This document shows, one piece after another, positions 48,550-53,514 of a stretch of 53,514 nt of DNA. Both the position numbers and the translations under genes were made by a program. Under the pieces are notes generated by a model. The model had not been told where the DNA came from. It saw nothing but the letters and a program-made list of their open reading frames with translations, and made no database searches. This DNA is from Gemelliphila asaccharolytica (GTDB taxonomy: Bacteria; Bacillota; Bacilli; Staphylococcales; Gemellaceae): the NCBI RefSeq assembly GCF_001553005.1, contig NZ_KQ959856.1, positions 1-53,514 of the forward strand, given 5' to 3'. Each line of letters opens with the position of its first letter. Positions within the stretch are counted from its first letter, which is position 1.

Positions 48550-48833
48550 TAAAATGTATTTTTATTTTAGTTTTAATGCTTAAAAAAATATTAAAAAAAC
48601 AAAATTCATTTTTTAAAAGATGGGAAGTTATTAAATTTTTTGAATATTTTTTCTCTTTATTTAAGACATATTAACATAAAAATAGCAAAAAATTATTTTA
48701 TTTTTTCGTTTACTTATTTTTATAATTTTATGTTATAAATGATCGGCTTCATAATTATCTTATTTAAGTTAAAGTAGTATTATAAAAGATGTTTTAATTT
48801 GTTTTTTCAATAGAAAGAGTGAAATTTATTATT
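48550..48833. other. AT-rich gap without a recognised gene
   Basis: About 280 bases of very AT-rich DNA before the response regulator promoter. I see no open frame with a ribosome site, no tRNA-like fold and no strong hairpin with a T tract. No clear terminator for the fusion gene is visible either. Confidence 0.6.
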
Positions 48834-48861
48834 TTGAAAGTATTAAGAAATATGTTAAAAT
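48834..48861 (+). promoter_or_regulatory. Possible promoter of the response regulator gene
   Basis: TTGAAA (48834-48839), 16-bp spacer, TAAAAT (48856-48861). It leaves a leader of about 95 bases before the ATG. Confidence 0.45.
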
Positions 48862-48959
48862 TTTAAACATAATTTTAAAATATTATTAAAATGAAACGTT
48901 TTAGTTGTATTTTTAATATAAAAATTGTAAAATAAAAAGAAAAAATTAAGGAGGGAAAA

Positions 48960-49628
48960 ATGGAAGCAATCATAATTGAGGATGATAAATTATTAGCGGC
49001 TAGACTTTCTAGTTTTCTTTCGCAAAAATATGAAACTTGTATTTATTATGATAGTGCGGAGGGATTAGAAAAGATAAAAAATGGAAATTATGATTTAATA
49101 GTTGTAGATAGTATATTGCCAAAAAAAAATATAAATAAATTTTTAAAAGAATTAAAAGAATGTGGCATTCAAATACCCACGGTTATTTTAACATTTACTA
49201 CAACTATAGAAGAACGAATAGAAATTGCAGATTATTCATTTGCAGAGTACTTTGTGAAGCATAATACAAAAGAGAATTTTTTAAATATAATTGATAATCT
49301 TGTTAAAAGATATACAAATCAAAAAAATACCAATATTATTAGTTATAAAAATTTATCAATAGAAATAAATAATAAAAAAGTTCATTTTATTGACAAAGAG
49401 ATTTCAACAATAAAAGGAAAGTATTTTGACTTGCTTTACTTTTTTGTATTAAATAATAATATTGTTCTAAAAAAAGAAGAAATATTTGAAAGAGTTTGGG
49501 GCGTAGATAGCGAAACTACAATGAATGCTATAGAAGTTTACATATCGGGCTTGAGGAAAGAACTTAAAAAAGTAGGATGCGAAAATTACTTAAAAACAAT
49601 TAGGGGAGTAGGATACTCTTTTTCATAA
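48960..49628 (+). CDS. OmpR/PhoB-family response regulator (orphan)
   Basis: 222 residues. The receiver domain (1-118) has acidic pair D8-D9 (IIEDDKL), phospho-acceptor D50 (LIVVDSILP), T78 (VILTFT) and K100 (YFVKH). The winged-helix DNA-binding domain (about 125-222) carries GKYFDLLYFFVLNNN, EIFERVWG, VYISGLRKELKK and KTIRGVGYSFS. The usual Pro after the switch Lys is His, which is uncommon. No histidine kinase gene is adjacent on either side, so the partner is elsewhere or it works without one. RBS AAGGAGGG is very strong. Targets unknown. Confidence 0.9.
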   Translation: MEAIIIEDDKLLAARLSSFLSQKYETCIYYDSAEGLEKIKNGNYDLIVVDSILPKKNINKFLKELKECGIQIPTVILTFTTTIEERIEIADYSFAEYFVKHNTKENFLNIIDNLVKRYTNQKNTNIISYKNLSIEINNKKVHFIDKEISTIKGKYFDLLYFFVLNNNIVLKKEEIFERVWGVDSETTMNAIEVYISGLRKELKKVGCENYLKTIRGVGYSFS

Positions 49629-49761
49629 ATTAAATATATTATAAAATATATGAATTTTTTACTGACTTTTAAAATTTTTTATTAAAATAAGTCAGTTTAT
49701 TTTTATTTTATTTTCTAAAAAAGTATAATAAAGGAAAAATGAATTAAAAGAGGTAAGTGAT

Positions 49762-50654
49762 TTGAATAAATTTAAGGAACTTTTTATGTGTGCAAGACCA
49801 CATAGTTTTCCAGCTACTTTTGCACCTATATTTGTAGGTACAAGTTTTTCATTATTTTATAAAATTAATTTTAAAATAGATAATTTTATTTTATTTTTGG
49901 TAATCTGCTTGTTAATACAATCTGCAACTAATTTATTTAATGAATATTACGATTATAAAAGAGGACTTGATAAAATTGATTCTCAAGGGATATCAGCATC
50001 TATATTAAGAAAAAAGTTATCAGAGAAAGAAGTTCTTAATTTTGCTAAGTTATTATATATAATAGCTTTATTTCTAGGAATAATATTATCATTAAAAACT
50101 TCTTTATATCTTTTGGCTATTGGCATATTATCAATGGTATTTGGTTACATATATACTGGCGGTAAATATCCAATTGCTTATACACCTTTTGGAGAGATAA
50201 CGGCAGGTTATTTATGGGAAGTATAATGGTATCAGTTTCTTTTTATTTACAGACAGGTTTTATAAATATAATGAGTACGATTATATCTATACCTATGTTT
50301 ATTTTAGTAGGTAATATTCTTCTTGCTAATAATATAAGAGATAATATAAATGATAAAATATCAGGGAGAAAAACTTTTACTATTTTGTTTGGAAAAAAAA
50401 TATCAGTAATTGTTTTAGGTATATCCTTTATATTAATATATTTATTTAATATATTATTAATTTTCACAAAATATGGTTCTTTATATAATCTTCTAATATT
50501 TATAACTCTTCCTTTATCTATAAAGATAATAAAAGGTTTTTTAAAAAATGACACAAAAGAAAAAATGGCACCTTATATGGTGTATACTGCTAAATTAACT
50601 ATTTTTTCAGGAATAATAATTTCTTTTGTTAATATAGTAAATAGTATAAAATAA
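49762..50654 (+). pseudogene. menA: 1,4-dihydroxy-2-naphthoate polyprenyltransferase MenA, frameshifted
   Basis: Two adjoining frames together make one UbiA-family prenyltransferase of about 300 residues, the normal MenA length. Part 1 (TTG start 49762 after AGAGGTAAGTG) has the substrate motif NLFNEYYDYKRGLDK and ends early at 50226 as FGEITAGYLWEV. Part 2 (from 50214) continues with membrane helices and the second Asp-rich motif NNIRDNINDKISGRKT. The frames differ by one lost base near 50206-50213: GGTTATTTATGG would read as Gly-Leu-Phe-Met-Gly if one more T were present. MenA attaches the isoprenoid tail in menaquinone synthesis. As written the enzyme is inactive: either a true pseudogene or a sequencing error. 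Confidence 0.85.
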
Positions 50655-50690
50655 AAAAAGGATTTTTAAAAAATAATCCTTTTTTTATTT
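50653..50690. terminator. Bidirectional terminator between menA and the IMPACT gene
   Basis: Stem AAAAAAAGGATT / AATCCTTTTTTT with an AT loop. The stop codon of the leftward gene (50685) lies within its A/T tract. Confidence 0.8.
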
Positions 50691-51320
50691 TATATCAAAT
50701 TCTAATTCTTTTTCCTTGCAAGATATAATTTGAAAATTATTATTTGTTTTTTCTATTAACCAATTTAAAAAGATTTTTTCCTCTTCTGCTATGACATAAA
50801 TAACATAATTTATTTTATCAGTAAATATAGTATCTTTTAAAATAAAATTAGTTTTTTTTAATTCATATTCTATTTTTCCATTTAGTGAATAAGGTATTTC
50901 AAAATTATAAATAAATGCTTTTTTTCTTTCTACTAAAGTTGAAAGTTTTAAAGCTTCGATAATTCCGCCGCTATATGCTCTTACCAAACCTCCTGTACCG
51001 AGTTTAATACCTCCAAAATATCTTATAACTATAGCACAGACATTTTTTATATTATTTTTTATTAGTATTTCTAACATTGGTTTTCCTGCCGTACCAGAGG
51101 GTTCTCCATCATCATTTGATCTAAGAATTTGATTTTTTTCTCCAAAAACAAAGGCAGAACAAACGTGAGTTGCATCATAGTATTTTTTTTTATATTCATT
51201 GATAAAATTTTTTGCTTCTTCTTCAGAATTTATTTTTTTCAAAATAGAGATGAATTTAGATTTTTTAATTGTATTTTCTATTTTTATATTTTCTTTTATT
51301 GTGATAAATTTTTCAGACAT
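50685..51320 (-). CDS. YigZ/YvyE IMPACT-family protein
   Basis: 211 residues. The N-terminal UPF0029 domain shows the signature SNDDGEPSGTAGKPMLEIL and IRYFGGIKLGTGGLVRAYS, with FISILKKINSEEEAKNFI and ATHVCSAFVFG before it. A smaller C-terminal ferredoxin-like DUF1949 domain follows. Related to eukaryotic IMPACT, which restrains Gcn2. The bacterial role is unsettled; ribosome or nucleic-acid binding is suspected. The start ATG 51320 is set by AAGGAGTAAT; a start five codons upstream overlaps that site. Convergent with menA. Confidence 0.9.
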   Translation of the reverse strand: MSEKFITIKENIKIENTIKKSKFISILKKINSEEEAKNFINEYKKKYYDATHVCSAFVFGEKNQILRSNDDGEPSGTAGKPMLEILIKNNIKNVCAIVIRYFGGIKLGTGGLVRAYSGGIIEALKLSTLVERKKAFIYNFEIPYSLNGKIEYELKKTNFILKDTIFTDKINYVIYVIAEEEKIFLNWLIEKTNNNFQIISCKEKELEFDIK

Positions 51321-51485
51321 ATTACTCCTTAACAAATTTTATAAATTTGACTATATTATAAGTCAAAAAATACTTTAAATCAAAATTCTTTATATAATTT
51401 ATTGTAACAACAAGGTGAATAAATTAATATTTTCTTATTGGTATTTATTAAAATAAATTTTAAAAATAATATTTCTATTAAACTA

Positions 51486-51514
51486 TTGAATTTAAATATA
51501 TAATGTTATAAAAT
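51486..51514 (+). promoter_or_regulatory. Probable promoter of degV
   Basis: TTGAAT (51486-51491), 17-bp spacer, TAAAAT (51509-51514). Confidence 0.55.
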
Positions 51515-51585
51515 AGTATATGTTATTTTTATAAATATATTATTATAAAAAATAACTAAAAAAAACATTAATAAGCAGAGGAAAA

Positions 51586-52419
51586 ATGAAAAAAATTAAG
51601 ATAATAACTGATTCAGCAAGTGATTTAAATAAAGAAGAAATAGAAAAATTTAATATAGAAGTTTTACCAATTACTGTAACAGTTGATGGAGTAGAGTATA
51701 AAGATATATCTAATGAGGAATATATTTATAAAATGAGAGAAGCGAAAAATTTTTTTACAAGTCAGCCTTCATTAGGACTTTTTTTAGAAAAATATGAAAA
51801 ATGGACTTCTCTAGGATACGAGATTATTTCAATTCATATATCTGACTCTTTAAGTGGGACATGTAAAACAGCTTTATCGGCTTCTAAGGAGTTTGAAGGA
51901 GTTTATGTAATTGACTCAATGACTGCTTCTGTAGGAATTAAATATTTAATCAAATATTGTTACGATATGATAAATAAGGGGATAGATATTTCAGATATTT
52001 ATGGTAGGGTTTTAGAAAAAAGGCAAGATATATTTACTTATGTAACCATTGATACGCTAGATAATTTAGTAAAGGGAGGAAGGCTTAGAAAGACTGCTGG
52101 ACTTATAGGAAACCTATTCAATTTAAAAATTTTGACAAAATTAGAAAATGGAGAATTAAAACTAGTAGAAAAAGCTAGAGGAAAAAGAAAGTTAGTAGCA
52201 TCACTTATAAAAACAATAAAATGCGATTTAGAAAACAGAAAAATAAAAAAAATAAGTTTGGCAAATGTATTGTCTTATGAATATGTCAACATGATAAAAG
52301 ATGAAATACTAAGAGAGTTTGATTATAATATAAAAGAAGAAGATATAATTATAACTACTCCTGCAATATCTACTCATGCTGGAGAAAAAGCGGTAGGAAT
52401 AGTTATAGAAGCAATTTAG
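51586..52419 (+). CDS. DegV-family fatty-acid-binding protein (FakB-like)
   Basis: 277 residues. The opening IKIITDSASDLNKEEI, TSQPSLGLFLEKYEKW, ISIHISDSLSGTCKTA, VIDSMTAS, and NLVKGGRLRKTAGLIGNL match DegV proteins that hold one fatty acid between two domains. In Gram-positives such proteins (FakB) present exogenous fatty acids to the kinase FakA for phospholipid synthesis. Several DegV paralogues are usual in a genome, so the exact lipid preference cannot be told. RBS is GAGG. Single gene. Confidence 0.9.
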   Translation: MKKIKIITDSASDLNKEEIEKFNIEVLPITVTVDGVEYKDISNEEYIYKMREAKNFFTSQPSLGLFLEKYEKWTSLGYEIISIHISDSLSGTCKTALSASKEFEGVYVIDSMTASVGIKYLIKYCYDMINKGIDISDIYGRVLEKRQDIFTYVTIDTLDNLVKGGRLRKTAGLIGNLFNLKILTKLENGELKLVEKARGKRKLVASLIKTIKCDLENRKIKKISLANVLSYEYVNMIKDEILREFDYNIKEEDIIITTPAISTHAGEKAVGIVIEAI

Positions 52420-52432
52420 AATATGTAATTAA

Positions 52433-52461
52433 TTGTTAATTTCTTAAAAAAATGATACAAT
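52433..52461 (+). promoter_or_regulatory. Promoter of whiA
   Basis: TTGTTA (52433-52438), 17-bp spacer, TACAAT (52456-52461), with TG one base before the -10. Confidence 0.65.
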
Positions 52462-52487
52462 GTATAAGTTAAAAAGGAGGGGATAGT

Positions 52488-53450
52488 TTGACATTTGCAT
52501 CAGAGATGAAAAAAGAATTAACAATGATAAACATAACTAATGAAGAAAAGTTTTTATCAGAACTATCGGCTCTTGTGAAAATGACTGGAATATTAACCAT
52601 AAATAATGGGCGACTTAGTATAAGTATGCAGACAGAAAATGCTTCTATAGCAAGAAGAATATTCTCATTAATAAAATTTTTTTATGATGAAAATATACAC
52701 ATATCAGTTAGAAAAAAAATGAAATTAAAAAAAAATAATGTATACATATGTAGATTAACTGATAATGTCAAAGACATTTTAGGTAGCTTATTTATAATTA
52801 ATGAGGATTATACATTAAAGGAAAAAATAGATAAAAATTTAATAGATACTGATGAGAAAAAAAGAAGTTATATAAGAGGAGCGTTTTTGGCAGGAGGAAG
52901 TGTTAATAATCCTAAAACTTCAAGTTATCATTTAGAAATAATTACAAATGATATAAATCACGCTATTGAACTTAAAGATTTGATAAATTCATATGATCTT
53001 AATGCTAGAGTTTTAGAAAGGAAAAAAGGTTTTATAGTATATATAAAAGAATCAGAAAAAATATCTAATTTTATAAATATTGTAGGAGCTTTTCAAGCGT
53101 TATTTCAATTTGAAGACGAAAGAATAGTAAGAGACATAAATAATTCTGTCAATCGTATGCAAAATTGCGATTTAGCAAACATGAACAAAACAGTTAATGC
53201 CTCTACAAAGCAGGTAGAGGAAATAAATATAATCCAAAAGAGTATAGGATTGGAGAATTTAAGTGAAAAACTTAGAATAGTTGCAGAATTAAGATTAAAG
53301 TATCAAGAATTACCATTAAAAGATTTGGCAGAAAAAATGGGAGATGATAAAATTTCTAAATCAGGATTAAATCACAGGTTTAGAAAAATTTCTCAAATAG
53401 CAAATGAAATAAAAAACGAGCTTTATGAAAAAGCATCTAAAAAGAGTTAA
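52488..53450 (+). CDS. whiA: WhiA, DNA-binding protein of the sporulation-regulator/LAGLIDADG-like family
   Basis: 320 residues, TTG start (52488) after AAGGAGGGGATAG. The family N-terminus TFASEMKKEL is followed by a degenerate homing-endonuclease-like domain (RSYIRGAFLAGGSVNNPKTSSYHLEI, about 124-150). The C-terminal helix-turn-helix has LPLKDLAEKMGDDKISKSGLNHRFRKI. In non-sporulating Gram-positives WhiA acts in cell division and chromosome segregation. The family is commonly found behind yvcJ and yvcK; here no such genes precede it, and degV stands in that place. Confidence 0.95.
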   Translation: MTFASEMKKELTMINITNEEKFLSELSALVKMTGILTINNGRLSISMQTENASIARRIFSLIKFFYDENIHISVRKKMKLKKNNVYICRLTDNVKDILGSLFIINEDYTLKEKIDKNLIDTDEKKRSYIRGAFLAGGSVNNPKTSSYHLEIITNDINHAIELKDLINSYDLNARVLERKKGFIVYIKESEKISNFINIVGAFQALFQFEDERIVRDINNSVNRMQNCDLANMNKTVNASTKQVEEINIIQKSIGLENLSEKLRIVAELRLKYQELPLKDLAEKMGDDKISKSGLNHRFRKISQIANEIKNELYEKASKKS

Positions 53451-53465
53451 ATTAACTTTTTAAGG

Positions 53466-53514
53466 TGACCCCATAAAGTTGGATCTAATACCAGAGTTAG
53501 AACTAAACTAGCTC
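53466..53514. mobile_element. Possible end of an insertion sequence (cut by the window edge)
   Basis: From 53466 the sequence changes in style: TGACCCCATAAAGTTGGA, richer in G and C than the flanks. It resembles the terminal inverted repeats of IS3-like elements (TGACCCC...AAGTTGGA type). No transposase is visible because the window ends 48 bases later. Call made from memory of IS ends, so low confidence. Confidence 0.35.

Noticed and set aside
48896..48910. cre-like GAAACGTTTT before the response regulator
   Set aside because: The half-sites are one base too close compared with the cre consensus.

Overview
The window looks like a chromosome segment of a very AT-rich Gram-positive Bacillota, most probably Gemella (Gemellaceae, Bacillales) or a close relative. 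The basis is inference from content and gene order, not a database match. It encodes PolC, HrcA with CIRCE and CtsR-type operators, a serS T-box, Noc/Soj/Spo0J, WhiA and RpoE delta. It also has the Bacillus-type block trmR-trhP1-trhP2-udk-greA-mtnN and the Staphylococcus/Bacillus-type neighbours mscS and yyzM. No rRNA, tRNA, CRISPR array, prophage or complete mobile element was seen. Most of the segment is core genome.

Layout. 1-719: 3' part of a GH25 lysozyme. 983-4742: Rrf2-type regulator plus a giant YhgE/Pip membrane protein, under a sharp promoter with a palindrome between -35 and -10. 4822-8482 (minus): glpT, serS with a T-box leader, def. 8725-13581: heat-shock operon hrcA-grpE-dnaK-dnaJ with a CIRCE and two CtsR-like boxes. 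13832-16250: threonine aldolase, then (minus) HIT protein and purine nucleoside phosphorylase. 16462-21341: BmpA-type nucleoside importer (lipoprotein, double ATPase, two permeases), divergent from the phosphorylase. 21411-21941 (minus): membrane protein of unknown function. 22104-26285: htrA, then galU-luxS-pgi. 26396-34751: one long co-directional run noc-parA-parB-mscS-yyzM(frameshifted)-trmR-trhP1-trhP2-udk-greA-mtnN. 34896-37007: argS-rpoE. 37376-39070: proS. 39211-43533: polC. 43611-45837 (minus): metNIQ methionine importer. 46068-49628: rlmH, an unknown Cys-rich small protein, a fused 5-formyl-THF cyclo-ligase/methyltransferase, and an orphan response regulator. 49762-50654: menA broken by a frameshift. 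50685-51320 (minus): IMPACT/YigZ protein. 51586-53450: degV, whiA. The last ~50 bases may be the end of an insertion sequence.

How the genes work together. Nucleoside uptake (BmpA system), PNP and uridine kinase form a salvage set; cre-like CcpA sites sit in the bmpA and glpT promoters. trhP1, trhP2 and trmR make mo5U34 in tRNA. The noc-parA-parB set handles chromosome segregation and division-site protection. The stress operon appears to be under dual HrcA/CtsR control, as known in staphylococci.

No obviously new defence or mobile system is present. The best leads are: the cyclo-ligase/methyltransferase fusion; a PolC whose PHP domain has lost several metal-ligand residues; two single-base frameshifts (yyzM, menA) that are either real decay or sequencing errors; a MetN without its methionine-sensing domain; and a stand-alone unknown Cys-rich gene with its own promoter and terminator.
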